Assembly: GCA_046566095.1 (NCBI GenBank)
Contig: JBKHXI010000006.1
Coordinates: 1-41,818, forward strand
Reading direction: 5' to 3'
DNA: 41,818 nucleotides
DNA from: CAMPJU01 sp046566095
Lineage (GTDB): Bacteria; Pseudomonadota; Gammaproteobacteria; Xanthomonadales; Xanthomonadaceae
Shown: piece by piece, positions 1 to 8,402 of the stretch
How the letters are laid out: each line of letters opens with the position of its first letter
How positions within the stretch are numbered: the stretch's first letter is position 1
The notes under the pieces: generated by a model
The model's database searches: none
What the model saw: only the letters and a program-made list of their open reading frames with translations
Told to the model about the DNA's origin: nothing
Made by a program: the position numbers and the translations under genes

Positions 1-2396
1 CGCGCCCGCAGCCGGTCGCGGCCGCCGCGGCGATCCAGGATCCCGACGAGCCGCTCGACCTGAGCGACCTCGACCCGGAACTGGTCGAGATCTTCGTCGA
101 GGAAGGCGTCGACCTGCTCGACCATTCCGACGGCCTGCTCGCGCAGCTGCGCGAGAACCCGACCGAGCGCGAGAACGTGGTCGGCCTGCAGCGCGACCTG
201 CACACCCTCAAGGGCGGCGCGCGCATGGCCGGGATCATGGCGGTCGGCGAGCTCGGCCACGCCATGGAATCGCTGCTGGAGGCCGTCGCCGACGGCAAGC
301 GCGAGCTCGGCGCCGACGGCATCGATGCGCTGGAGCGCGGCTTCGACCGCCTGCACGCGATGGTCACCCGGGTCGGCGAGCACCGCGCGATCGCGATGCC
401 GGACGCCCTGATCGCCGAGTTCGACGCCCGCGCCCGCGGCGAGGCCCTGCCCGCCGCCGGCGCGGTGCCGGCGCTGCGCAAGCCCGCCGCCGCCCTCAAG
501 CCGCTGTCGGAGCCGATCGACGAGGCCGCCGAGGACGACGAGGACATCGGCGTGCGCGCGCCGCAGGAGCAGGTCCGCATCCGCGCCGACCTGCTCGACC
601 GGCTGGTCAACTACGCCGGCGAGGTGGCCATCTACCGCGCCCGCCTGGAACAGCAGCTGGGCGCGTTCCGCGGCGCGATGGCGGAGATGGAGCAGACCAA
701 CACCCGCCTGCGCGACCAGCTGCGGCGCCTGGACATCGAGACCGAGGCGCAGATCATCGCCCGCTTCCAGCGCGAGCAGGAGGCCGGCGACGTCACCTTC
801 GATCCGCTCGAGCTCGACCGCTTCTCGACCCTGCAGCAGCTCTCGCGCGCGCTGGCCGAATCGGCCGCCGACCTGACCAGCCTGCAGGTCTCGATGGACG
901 ACCTGACCCGGCAGTACGAGACCCTGCTGCTGCAGCAGTCGCGGGTCAGCTCGGACCTGCAGGAAGGCCTGATGCGCACCCGCATGGTGCCGTTCGAGGC
1001 GCTGGTGCCGCGCCTGCGCCGGGTGCTGCGCCAGGCCGCCGCCGAGACCGGCAAGCAGGTCCAGCTCAGGCTCGACGGCGCCGCCGGCGAACTGGACCGC
1101 AACGTGCTCGAGCGCATGACCGCGCCGCTGGAGCACATGCTGCGCAACTCGGTGGCGCACGGCCTGGAGCTGCCGGAGGCGCGTCGCCGCGCCGGCAAGC
1201 CGGAGGAAGGCGAGGTCCGCCTGGCGCTGCGCCGCGAAGGCTCGGAAGTGGTGATCGAGGTCTCCGACGACGGCGCCGGCCTGGACCGCGCGGCGATCCG
1301 CCGGCGCGCGATCGAGCGCGGCCTGATCCGCAAGGACGCGGTGCTCGCCGACGGCGACCTGGACACGCTGATCCTCGAACAGGGCTTCTCCACCGCCGAC
1401 ACCGTCAGCCGCCTGGCCGGCCGCGGCGTCGGCATGGACGTGGTCGCCAGCGAGGTGCGCCAGCTCGGCGGCACCCTGGACATCGCTTCGCGCCCCGGCA
1501 AGGGCGTGCGCTTCACCCTGCGCCTGCCGCAGACGCTGGCGGTGACCCAGGCCGCGTTCGTGCGCATCGGCGACACCACCTTCGCGGTGCCGATCGCCTC
1601 GGTCCGGGGCGTGGGCCGCATCTCCCGCGAGGAACTGGCGCGCGCGGACGCGAGCTACAGCTACGGCGGCGAGTCCTATGCGCTGCACGACCTGGGCCTG
1701 CTGGTCGGCCAGGCCCCGGCCCGGGCCGAAGGCCAGCTGCAGATGCCGCTGCTGCTGGTGCGCTCGGGCGACCTGCGCGCGGCGGTCAGCGTCGACCAGG
1801 TGCTGGGCAACCGCGAGATCGTGGTCAAGCCGGTCGGCCCGCAGGTGGCCTCGCTGCCGGGCATCTTCGGCGCCACGATCATGGGCGACGGCTCGGTCGT
1901 GGTGATCCTCGACGTGGCGCCGCTGGTCCGCCGCCAGGCCACCCTGCCGCGCGACCTGGCGCCCGCGCCGAAGGTCGAGCAGCGGCGCGTGCCGCTGGTG
2001 ATGGTGGTCGACGATTCGGTGACCATGCGCAAGGTCACCGGCCGCGTGCTCGAGCGCCACAACTTCGAGGTGATGACCGCCAAGGACGGCGTCGACGCGC
2101 TCGAGCGCCTCGGCGAGCGCGTGCCCGACCTGATGCTGCTGGACATCGAGATGCCGCGCATGGACGGCTACGAGCTGGCCACCGAGATGAAGGCCGACGG
2201 CCGCCTGCGCGACATCCCGATCATGATGATCACCTCGCGCACCGGCGAGAAGCACCGCCAGCGCGCCTTCGACATCGGCGTCAACCGCTACCTCGGCAAG
2301 CCCTACCAGGAGCACGAACTGCTGCGCAACGTGTTCGAGCTGCTGGCCGAGCACGCGCCGGACCTGGGCGCGGCGCTGGAGCGCGAAGGTGGCTGA
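1..2396 (+). CDS. chpA: Pil-Chp type chemosensory histidine kinase CheA/ChpA with fused receiver, 5' end missing
   Basis: The frame is open from base 3, so the real N-terminus lies outside the window; the GTG at 177 is inside an Hpt domain. Domains in order: Hpt with the phospho-acceptor His in LHTLKGGARMAG (His codon at 201-203), dimerisation region (about 560-1050), HATPase with N box HMLRNSVAHGLE, G1 box DDGAGLD and G2 box GRGVGMDVV, a CheW-like domain (about 1540-1950), and a C-terminal receiver with LLDIEMPRMDG. Known for the family: such hybrids (PilL/ChpA) control type IV pilus twitching and often carry several Hpt domains; only the last can be seen here. The stop overlaps the next gene by 8 bp, so translation is probably coupled. 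The pilus-specific role is inferred from architecture and the two following genes. Confidence 0.93.
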   Translation, partial: RPQPVAAAAAIQDPDEPLDLSDLDPELVEIFVEEGVDLLDHSDGLLAQLRENPTERENVVGLQRDLHTLKGGARMAGIMAVGELGHAMESLLEAVADGKRELGADGIDALERGFDRLHAMVTRVGEHRAIAMPDALIAEFDARARGEALPAAGAVPALRKPAAALKPLSEPIDEAAEDDEDIGVRAPQEQVRIRADLLDRLVNYAGEVAIYRARLEQQLGAFRGAMAEMEQTNTRLRDQLRRLDIETEAQIIARFQREQEAGDVTFDPLELDRFSTLQQLSRALAESAADLTSLQVSMDDLTRQYETLLLQQSRVSSDLQEGLMRTRMVPFEALVPRLRRVLRQAAAETGKQVQLRLDGAAGELDRNVLERMTAPLEHMLRNSVAHGLELPEARRRAGKPEEGEVRLALRREGSEVVIEVSDDGAGLDRAAIRRRAIERGLIRKDAVLADGDLDTLILEQGFSTADTVSRLAGRGVGMDVVASEVRQLGGTLDIASRPGKGVRFTLRLPQTLAVTQAAFVRIGDTTFAVPIASVRGVGRISREELARADASYSYGGESYALHDLGLLVGQAPARAEGQLQMPLLLVRSGDLRAAVSVDQVLGNREIVVKPVGPQVASLPGIFGATIMGDGSVVVILDVAPLVRRQATLPRDLAPAPKVEQRRVPLVMVVDDSVTMRKVTGRVLERHNFEVMTAKDGVDALERLGERVPDLMLLDIEMPRMDGYELATEMKADGRLRDIPIMMITSRTGEKHRQRAFDIGVNRYLGKPYQEHELLRNVFELLAEHAPDLGAALEREGG

Positions 2397-3810
2397 AGCC
2401 GCCCCGGTGGCAGCGCCCCTGCGGGTGGCCCTGCTGGCCCGCCCGGGTGCGGCGGCCGAGCGGCTGCGCGAGGCCCTGGCCGGCATCGGCGTGGAACTGG
2501 TGCTGGAAGCCGACCCGCTGCAGGCCGATCCGCAGGCGCTGGCCGCGGCCGCGCCGCAGGCGGTGGTGGTGGTGCTGGACCCGGCCGTGGAGGACGCGCT
2601 CGAACGCTTCGACCCGGTGCTTTCCGATCCGGCGCTGGACGTGCTCTACGAGGAGGCCGAGCTTGCGGTCGCGCGCGAGGGCTGGGATGCCGCGCGCTGG
2701 GGCCGGCACCTGTCGGCGAAACTGCTGCGCCACGGCGACGTGCTCCCGCCCGGGCGCGAGGCCGATCCCGGGTCGGGCCAGGAGGACCTGTCCGAACTGC
2801 AGCCGGGCCGCCCGCCGACGCCGGCGGAGCTGGCCGAACAGGCCGCGCCGTACCGGTTCGACGAGGCGGAGGCTTCGCGGCTGGCGGCCGAGCTTCCGTC
2901 CAGCGCCGTAGGCATGTTCGATCCGGTGGCGGCCGAATACGACCAGGCCGGCGCGCCGGGGACGTTCGACGACGCGGGCTTCGACCTGGCCGCCGGTTTC
3001 GCCGACGCCGCGGAGGCGGCCGTCGAGGCGCCGCCGGCAGGACCTGCATCCGACGGCCCGGAACCGGAACCGGAGGCCGAACCCGCGCCCGCGCCTGCGG
3101 GCGCCGGCGATCCAGGGAAGGCCGGACCCGAGGGCGGTTCGCGCTACCGGCGCGACCTCGCGGACCTGGAACGCAGGATCGCCGGGCTGTCGCTGGAGGA
3201 CGGGCCCGGGCAGGGCGCCGGCGATCCGGCCGGCCCGGCTCCCGCCGCCGCCGGCCCGGCGCAGGCCGCCCGGGCGCTGGCAGGCGCGCGCGGCGCGGTG
3301 ATGGTGTTCGCCGGGATCGGCGGCCCCGACGCGGTGCGCCAGTTCCTGGGCGAGCTGCCCGAGGGCTTCCCGCGCCCGGTGCTGGTCCAGCAGCGCCTGG
3401 ACGGCGGGCGCCACGACCGGCTGGTGCAGCAGCTGGCGCGCGTCACCGCCTTGCCGGTGCAACTGGCCGAGGCGGGAGGCCAGGCCCGGCCCGGGCACGT
3501 CTACATCCTGCCCGCCGAACTGGGCGTGGCGGACGGCGCCGAGGACGGCCTGCGGTTCGCGGCCGTCGACGCGGCCGGAAGCATCGAGGCGCTGCCGGCG
3601 CAGGACAGCGCGGTGCTGCTGTTCAGCGGCGCCGACCCCGCGATCGTCGACGCCGCGATGCGGCAGTCCGGGCGCGGAGCGCTGGTGGCGGGACAGTCGC
3701 CGGAAGGCTGCTACGACGCCGAAGGACCGGGCGCGGCACAGGCGCGCGGCGCGGCAGCCGGGCAGCCGGCGGAACTCGCGCGTCGCCTCGCGGCGCGCTG
3801 GCAGGCTTGA
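2389..3810 (+). CDS. CheB-like protein (ChpB) with degenerate methylesterase site
   Basis: A 473-residue protein starting at a GTG that overlaps the kinase stop. The N-terminal ~115 residues look like a receiver fold that has lost the acidic pair after the first strand, followed by a long Ala/Pro/Glu/Asp-rich linker (about 120-260). From about residue 303 the sequence aligns with the CheB methylesterase domain: VFAGIGGPDAV, LPEGFPRPVLVQQR, RPGHVYILP, LLFSGADPAIVDAAM. In active CheB the first motif is STGG with the nucleophile Ser, the second ends in Q-H, and the last holds the catalytic Asp. Here the Ser position is Gly309, the His position is Gln335, and Asp is displaced. I infer a non-catalytic relic or a scaffold. 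Context supports the Chp assignment. Confidence 0.75.
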   Translation: MAEAAPVAAPLRVALLARPGAAAERLREALAGIGVELVLEADPLQADPQALAAAAPQAVVVVLDPAVEDALERFDPVLSDPALDVLYEEAELAVAREGWDAARWGRHLSAKLLRHGDVLPPGREADPGSGQEDLSELQPGRPPTPAELAEQAAPYRFDEAEASRLAAELPSSAVGMFDPVAAEYDQAGAPGTFDDAGFDLAAGFADAAEAAVEAPPAGPASDGPEPEPEAEPAPAPAGAGDPGKAGPEGGSRYRRDLADLERRIAGLSLEDGPGQGAGDPAGPAPAAAGPAQAARALAGARGAVMVFAGIGGPDAVRQFLGELPEGFPRPVLVQQRLDGGRHDRLVQQLARVTALPVQLAEAGGQARPGHVYILPAELGVADGAEDGLRFAAVDAAGSIEALPAQDSAVLLFSGADPAIVDAAMRQSGRGALVAGQSPEGCYDAEGPGAAQARGAAAGQPAELARRLAARWQA

Positions 3811-3822
3811 GCGAGGAACAGC

Positions 3823-4572
3823 ATGGGCAAGCGCAATCGCAACCGCTCCAACGAACGCAGCCAGCCCGGCAAGGCCGCCGCGGCCCGGCCCGGCGCCGCC
3901 GCGGGCGCGGCGTCCGGACCCGACCGGGCCGGCCGGCAAGCCGGGGATGCCGCCGGCGCGACCGCGGGCGCGGCGGATCCGCACGCGCAGGATTCGGAGA
4001 TCCTCGATTCCGGCGCCGCCGAAGCGGCGACCAGCGCCGGCGACCCCCGGCCCGGTGTGGAACGGCTGGCCACCGCCGGCGCCGGACTGGCCGGCGAGGA
4101 CGCGGCGCGCCGCGAAGACATCCGCGGGGTCCTGATCCAGGTCGCGGGCGGGCGCCTGCTGCTGCCCAACGCCACCATCGCCGAGGTGCTGTCGTTCGCC
4201 GATCCAGAACCGATCGCGGGCGCCCCGGAATGGCTGCTCGGACGGATCCGCTGGCGCGGCTGGCAGTTGCCGCTGGTGGCCTTCTCGCGCCTGGCCGGCA
4301 TCGCCGCCGAGCAGGGCGGGCTGGGCAGCAAGGTGCTGGTGGTCAAGGCCTTCGGCGGCAATCCGAAGCTGCCCTATTTCGCCCTGCTGACCCAGGGCTT
4401 CCCGCGCCTGGTGACGGTGTCGCGGCAGGCGCTGGTGGCCGTCGACCACGGCGCCGAGGCGCTGCCCGAGCCGGTGCTGGCCGAGGTCATGCTCAACGAG
4501 GACCAGGCGCTGCTGCCGGACATCGACCGGATCGAGGCGCTGCTCGGCGAGGCGCTGGCCCAGGCCGCCTGA
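3823..4572 (+). CDS. chpC: CheW-like adaptor (ChpC family)
   Basis: A 249-residue protein. ATG 3823 has a good ribosome site (GAGGAA at 3812-3817). Residues 1 to ~95 are basic, then Ala/Gly-rich and probably disordered. Residues ~100-245 form a single CheW-type domain, recognisable by LIQVAGGRLLLPNATIAEVL, the PEWLLGRIRWRGWQLPLVAF segment and KLPYFALLTQGFPRLV. ChpC proteins couple methyl-accepting receptors to the ChpA kinase in type IV pilus signalling. It lies 12 bp after the CheB-like gene and closes the cluster. The family call is firm; the gene symbol rests on context. Confidence 0.82.
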   Translation: MGKRNRNRSNERSQPGKAAAARPGAAAGAASGPDRAGRQAGDAAGATAGAADPHAQDSEILDSGAAEAATSAGDPRPGVERLATAGAGLAGEDAARREDIRGVLIQVAGGRLLLPNATIAEVLSFADPEPIAGAPEWLLGRIRWRGWQLPLVAFSRLAGIAAEQGGLGSKVLVVKAFGGNPKLPYFALLTQGFPRLVTVSRQALVAVDHGAEALPEPVLAEVMLNEDQALLPDIDRIEALLGEALAQAA

Positions 4573-4596
4573 GCGCCGCCGCCCGGCTTGCGGCGG

Positions 4597-4617
4597 GCGC
4601 CGCCGGCAAGGCGGCGC
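4597..4617. terminator. GC hairpin between convergent genes
   Basis: GCGCCGCC-GGCAA-GGCGGCGC, a perfect 8-bp stem with 5-nt loop, sits between the convergent chpC and rsmE genes. It has no U-tract on either strand, so it could stall transcription in both directions or simply be GC-rich chance sequence. Confidence 0.3.
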
Positions 4618-4662
4618 GGCCGCCCGCCGCCGCGTCCGTGCCGTGCAGGCCCGCCGCCGCGC

Positions 4663-5406
4663 TCAGCCCAGGTCGCCGCAGCGCGCCTGCAGCACCGCGA
4701 TCGCGGCCAGCCCCGCGGTCTCGGTGCGCAGGATCCGCGGCCCCAGCCGCAGGCCCTCGAACCCGGACGCGGCCAGCTGGCCGCGGTCGCGCGGCGACCA
4801 GCCGCCTTCCGGGCCGATCGCCAGCACGGCGGCCAGTGGCAGCTGGTCCTCCAGCGCCAGCCCGTCCACCGCCAGCGGCCCGTCCGGGTCCAGGAACAGG
4901 CGGCGGCCGGGCGCCTCCAGGGCCGACAGCGCCGCTTCCAGCGGCTGCGGCGGCTCGATCGACGGCACCCGCGCGCGCCCGCACTGCTCGCAAGCCGCGG
5001 CCAGCACCCCGCGCCAGTGCGCCACCCGGCGCTGCAGCCGCGCGCCCTCCAGGCGCACCCCGCTGCGCTCGCTGTCGACCGGCAGCACCGCGGCCACGCC
5101 CAGCTCGGTCGCCTTCTGCAGGATCCAGTCCATCTTCTCGCCGCGGGCCACGCCCTGCAGCAGGGTCAGCCGCAGCGGCGACTCGTTGCCGACCGGCACG
5201 CCGTCGTCGACGTCGACCAGCACCTCGCGCCGGCCGATGCTGGCCACCCGGCCCGGGTAGTCGCGGCCGTCGCCGTTGAACAGCACGCAGGCGTCGCCCT
5301 CCTTGAGCCGCAGCACCCGCACCAGATGCGTGGCGGCGGCGTCGGGCAGCGGCACCCGCAGGCCGGCGGCGAGCGGGGCGGGGACGTGGATCCGGGTCGT
5401 GCGCAT
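4663..5406 (-). CDS. rsmE: 16S rRNA (uracil(1498)-N3)-methyltransferase RsmE
   Basis: A 247-residue protein of normal family length. The N-terminal PUA-like region (MRTTRIHVP, VLRLKEGDACVLFNG) is followed by a SPOUT methyltransferase domain with LLQGVARGEKMDWILQKATE and the SAM-binding knot motifs LAIGPEGGWSPRD and LRLGPRILRTETA near the C-terminus. RsmE methylates U1498 in the ribosomal small subunit. The gene begins 15 bp downstream of bioA on the same strand, so the two are probably co-transcribed. Confidence 0.95.
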   Translation of the reverse strand: MRTTRIHVPAPLAAGLRVPLPDAAATHLVRVLRLKEGDACVLFNGDGRDYPGRVASIGRREVLVDVDDGVPVGNESPLRLTLLQGVARGEKMDWILQKATELGVAAVLPVDSERSGVRLEGARLQRRVAHWRGVLAAACEQCGRARVPSIEPPQPLEAALSALEAPGRRLFLDPDGPLAVDGLALEDQLPLAAVLAIGPEGGWSPRDRGQLAASGFEGLRLGPRILRTETAGLAAIAVLQARCGDLG

Positions 5407-5421
5407 GCGGTCTGGCCGGGG

Positions 5422-6849
5422 TCAGGAGGGCGCGGTGGCCTCCAGGATCGCCGCGCGGGTGGTGTCGGCGAGCAGCCGCAGCTGCGCGTCGTCGATGCAG
5501 TACGGCGGCATCCAGTACAGGACGTCGCCCAGCGGACGCAGTACCACGCCGCGCGTGAGGGCCGCGCGGTAGGCGCGCAGGCCGACCCGAAGGGCGGGGT
5601 CGAAGGGGGTGGCGCGGTCGCCGCCGCGGGTCAGCTCGAAGGCCACGACCATGCCGGCCTGGCGGACCTCGGCCACGTCCGGCAGCTCCGCCAGCGGCGC
5701 GGCCAGCGCGGCCATGCGCGCGGCGGTGGCGCGGTTGCGGGCCAGCACGCCGTCGCTTTCGAAGATGCGCAGGGACGCCAGGGCCGCGGCGCAGGCCAGC
5801 GGATTGCCGGTGTAGCTGTGCGAATGCAGGAAGGCGCGCTCGCGCGAGTCGTCGAGGAAGCCGTCGTACAGGGCCTGCGTCGCCAGCACCGCGGCCAGCG
5901 GCAGGAAGCCCCCGGTCAGGCCCTTGGACAGGCACAGCAGGTCCGGCTGGATCCCGGGCGCGCCGCCTTCTCCGGCGGGCGGCGCCTGCTCGCAGGCGAA
6001 CATGCTGCCGGTGCGGCCGAAGCCGACCGCGATCTCGTCGGCGATCAGGAAGATGCCATGGCGGTCGCACAGCTCGCGCGCGCGGCGCAGGTACAGCGGG
6101 TGGTGCATGCGCATGCCGCCGGCGCACTGCAGGCGCGGCTCCAGGATCATCGCGCAGACCTCGCCGGCATGGCGTTCGAGCAGGGCCGCGAGCGCGTCGG
6201 CGGCGCGCGCCGCGCACTGCTGCGCGCTTTCGCCGTCGCGCGCGTGCCAGGCGTCGGGCGAGGGCGCGAACAGGGCTTCGGCCAGCAGCGGCGCGTAGAC
6301 CCGCCGGTACAGCGGCACGTCGCCGACCGCCAGCGCGCCGAGGGTCTCGCCGTGGTAGCCGTTCTCCAGCGCGACGAACTTCGTGCGCCGTTCCTCGCCG
6401 CGGTTGCGGAACCAGTGGAAGGCCATCTTCAGCGCCACCTCGACCCCGGCCGAGCCGTTGTCGGCGTAGAACACCTTGGCCAGCGGCGCGCGCCCCGGCT
6501 CGCGCGGCGCGATCGCCAGCAGCCGCTCGGCCAGCTCGACCGCGGGCGGGTGCGAGAAGCCGGCCAGGATCACCTGCTCGAGCTCGCGCGCCTGGGCGGC
6601 GACGGCCGCGGCGATCCGCGGTTCGGCGTGCCCGTGCAGGTTGGTCCACCAGCTCGACACCGCATCGAGGTAGCGGCGCCCGTCCTGGCCGACCAGCCAG
6701 GCGCCGTCGCCGCGCGCGATCGGCACCAGCGGCAGCAGGTCGGGGTGCTCGCGCATCTGCGTGCACGGGTGCCAGAGCACGGCCAGGTCGCGGCGTCGCC
6801 AGTGGTCGGCGTCCGCTATCATCGCCGGATCGTGAGCGTTTCCTTCCAT
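5422..6849 (-). CDS. bioA: Adenosylmethionine-8-amino-7-oxononanoate aminotransferase BioA
   Basis: A class III PLP aminotransferase that converts KAPA to DAPA in biotin synthesis, with SAM as amino donor. Visible motifs: LWHPCTQM near the start, SSWWTNLHGHAEP, the PLP region LIADEIAVGFGRTG, the Schiff-base lysine in LSKGLTGGFLPL, and SYTGNPLACAAALASL. The 475-residue length is slightly above the usual ~430-460. The start could instead be the in-frame ATG nine codons downstream at 6822; neither has a clear ribosome site. Divergent from nudE with 71 bp between. No other bio gene is visible here. Confidence 0.93.
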   Translation of the reverse strand: MEGNAHDPAMIADADHWRRRDLAVLWHPCTQMREHPDLLPLVPIARGDGAWLVGQDGRRYLDAVSSWWTNLHGHAEPRIAAAVAAQARELEQVILAGFSHPPAVELAERLLAIAPREPGRAPLAKVFYADNGSAGVEVALKMAFHWFRNRGEERRTKFVALENGYHGETLGALAVGDVPLYRRVYAPLLAEALFAPSPDAWHARDGESAQQCAARAADALAALLERHAGEVCAMILEPRLQCAGGMRMHHPLYLRRARELCDRHGIFLIADEIAVGFGRTGSMFACEQAPPAGEGGAPGIQPDLLCLSKGLTGGFLPLAAVLATQALYDGFLDDSRERAFLHSHSYTGNPLACAAALASLRIFESDGVLARNRATAARMAALAAPLAELPDVAEVRQAGMVVAFELTRGGDRATPFDPALRVGLRAYRAALTRGVVLRPLGDVLYWMPPYCIDDAQLRLLADTTRAAILEATAPS

Positions 6850-6920
6850 CCGCCGATTATCGCCCCGATGTTCCCGCCGCGCGCGGCGCGCGGCCGGGCC
6901 GCGGGCGCGCGGGGCGCAGC

Positions 6921-7466
6921 GTGAGCCGCCGCCTGCCGGTGATCCACGGCGTGACCGAGGACCAGGCTGGGCCCTACCGGCTCGAGCGCGTGGACCTGGA
7001 GTTCGGCAACGGCGAGCGCCGCCGCTTCGAACGCCTGCACAGCCGCGGCCACGGCGCGGTGGTGGTGGTGCCGATGCTCGACGACGACACGGTGCTGCTG
7101 GTGCGCGAGTACGCGGCCGGCATGCACCGCTACGAACTGGGCCTGGTCAAGGGCCGGATCGACGCCGGCGAGACCCCCGAGCAGGCCGCCGACCGCGAGC
7201 TCCAGGAAGAGGCCGGCTACGGCGCGCGCTCGCTGCAGGTGCTGCGCCGGCTCACCCTCAACCCCAGCTACATGAGCCACGAGACCATGCTGGTGCTGGC
7301 GCGCGACCTGTACCCGCAGCGCCTGCCCGGCGACGAGCCCGAGGAACTGGAAGTGGTGCCGTGGAAGCTCGACGCGCTGCACGAACTGGTCCTGCGCGAG
7401 GACTTCTCCGAGGGGCGCAGCATCGCCGCGCTGTTCGTCGCCAGGGAATGGCTGCGCAACCGATGA
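6921..7466 (+). CDS. nudE: ADP compounds hydrolase NudE (Nudix)
   Basis: A 181-residue Nudix hydrolase starting at GTG 6921. The Nudix box is complete: G-RIDAG-E-TPEQAAD-RELQEEAGY, fitting Gx5Ex7REUXEEXGU. Flanking segments (LVREYAAGMHRYELGLVKG, LTLNPSYMSHET) match the NudE subgroup, which cleaves ADP-ribose, Ap3A and NADH-type substrates. The stop overlaps the next ATG by 4 bp (ATGA), suggesting translational coupling to cysQ. Confidence 0.9.
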   Translation: MSRRLPVIHGVTEDQAGPYRLERVDLEFGNGERRRFERLHSRGHGAVVVVPMLDDDTVLLVREYAAGMHRYELGLVKGRIDAGETPEQAADRELQEEAGYGARSLQVLRRLTLNPSYMSHETMLVLARDLYPQRLPGDEPEELEVVPWKLDALHELVLREDFSEGRSIAALFVAREWLRNR

Positions 7467-8287
7467 CGCAAGCTGGCGAAGCCGCATCCGTCCCGTCCCG
7501 GGAACTGCGCGAGGGCGCGATCGCGGTCGCGCGCGAGGCGGCCACGCGCATCCTGCAGGTCTACGACCGCGACTTCGACGTCGCCCACAAGGACGACCAC
7601 TCGCCGCTGACCGCCGCCGACCTTGCCGCGCACCGCTGCATCGTCGACGGCCTGCGCGCGCTGTCGCCGCACATCCCGGTGCTGTCCGAGGAATCCGCCC
7701 AGGCCGCCTTCGACCAGCGCCGCGGCTGGACCCGGTTCTGGCTGGTCGATCCGCTCGACGGCACCCGCGAGTTCGTCAAGCGCAACGGCGAATTCACCGT
7801 CAACATCGCACTGGTCGAGGACGGCGTGGCCGTCTTCGGCGTGGTCCAGGCGCCGGTCACCGGGCGGATCTGGCACGGCGGCGCGGGCCTGGGCGCGTAC
7901 CGGCGCGAGGCCGACGGCGACGAGCGCGCGATCGCCGTGCGCAGGCCCGCGGCCGCGCCGCTGCGGGTCGCCGCCAGCCGCTCGCACCGCGATCCGCGCA
8001 GCGACGGCTTCATCGCCCGCATGGGCGCGGTGCAGCCGGTCGGCCTGGGTTCCTCGCTCAAGTTCTGCGCGCTGGCCGAGGGCCGGATCGACGTCTACCC
8101 GCGCTTCGGCCCGACCAGCGAATGGGACACCGCGGCCGGCCAGGCGCTGCTGGAGGGCGCCGGCGGCGCGGTCCTCGACCTGCAGGGCCGTCCCTTCCGC
8201 TACAACCGGCGCGAGTCCCTGCGCAACGGCGCGTTCGTCGCCCTGGGCGACACCGCGCTGCCGTGGCGCGACTGGGTGGGCGACTGA
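7463..8287 (+). CDS. cysQ: 3'(2'),5'-bisphosphate nucleotidase CysQ
   Basis: A 274-residue inositol monophosphatase-superfamily protein, somewhat longer than the ~246 of E. coli CysQ. Metal and phosphate motifs are intact: PVLSEES, WLVDPLDGTREFVKRNGEF, and the C-terminal EWDTAAGQALLEGAGG. It removes the 3' phosphate from PAP, the by-product of sulfate assimilation. I chose ATG 7463 because it overlaps the nudE stop by 4 bp; an in-frame ATG at 7448 is also possible. Both neighbours, nudE and mazG, are also nucleotide-cleaning hydrolases. Confidence 0.93.
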   Translation: MTQAGEAASVPSRELREGAIAVAREAATRILQVYDRDFDVAHKDDHSPLTAADLAAHRCIVDGLRALSPHIPVLSEESAQAAFDQRRGWTRFWLVDPLDGTREFVKRNGEFTVNIALVEDGVAVFGVVQAPVTGRIWHGGAGLGAYRREADGDERAIAVRRPAAAPLRVAASRSHRDPRSDGFIARMGAVQPVGLGSSLKFCALAEGRIDVYPRFGPTSEWDTAAGQALLEGAGGAVLDLQGRPFRYNRRESLRNGAFVALGDTALPWRDWVGD

Positions 8288-8315
8288 TGCCGCGTTCGGC
8301 TCCCCGCACGGCCCC

Positions 8316-8370
8316 GTCGTTCCGAGCGCAGCGAGGAACCCGCTTCTGCGGGCTCGATGACGCTGCGAAG
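8316..8370. repeat. Degenerate unit of palindromic repeat family A
   Basis: A 23-base head at 8316-8338 (GTCGTTCC..., GAGCGCAGCGAGGAA) is related to the elements at 9641 and 23627. The second arm is not cleanly preserved; a small CCCGC-TTCT-GCGGG hairpin follows. It lies in the 115-bp gap between cysQ and mazG. Confidence 0.55.
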
Positions 8371-8402
8371 CCGGCCGCCCGCATGGGCGCGCAACCATCG
8401 CC

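Noticed and set aside
2281..4449. Very long open frame on the minus strand opposite the chpA-chpC genes
   Set aside because: The translation is Arg/Gly/Ala/Gln-rich without any domain; in DNA this GC-rich, frames antisense to real genes stay open by chance. The plus-strand frames have clear CheA/CheB/CheW motifs.
4493..6766. Long minus-strand frame across rsmE and bioA as a fusion protein
   Set aside because: The translation is Arg/Ala/Gly-rich shadow; both enzymes are intact in a different frame with separate starts.
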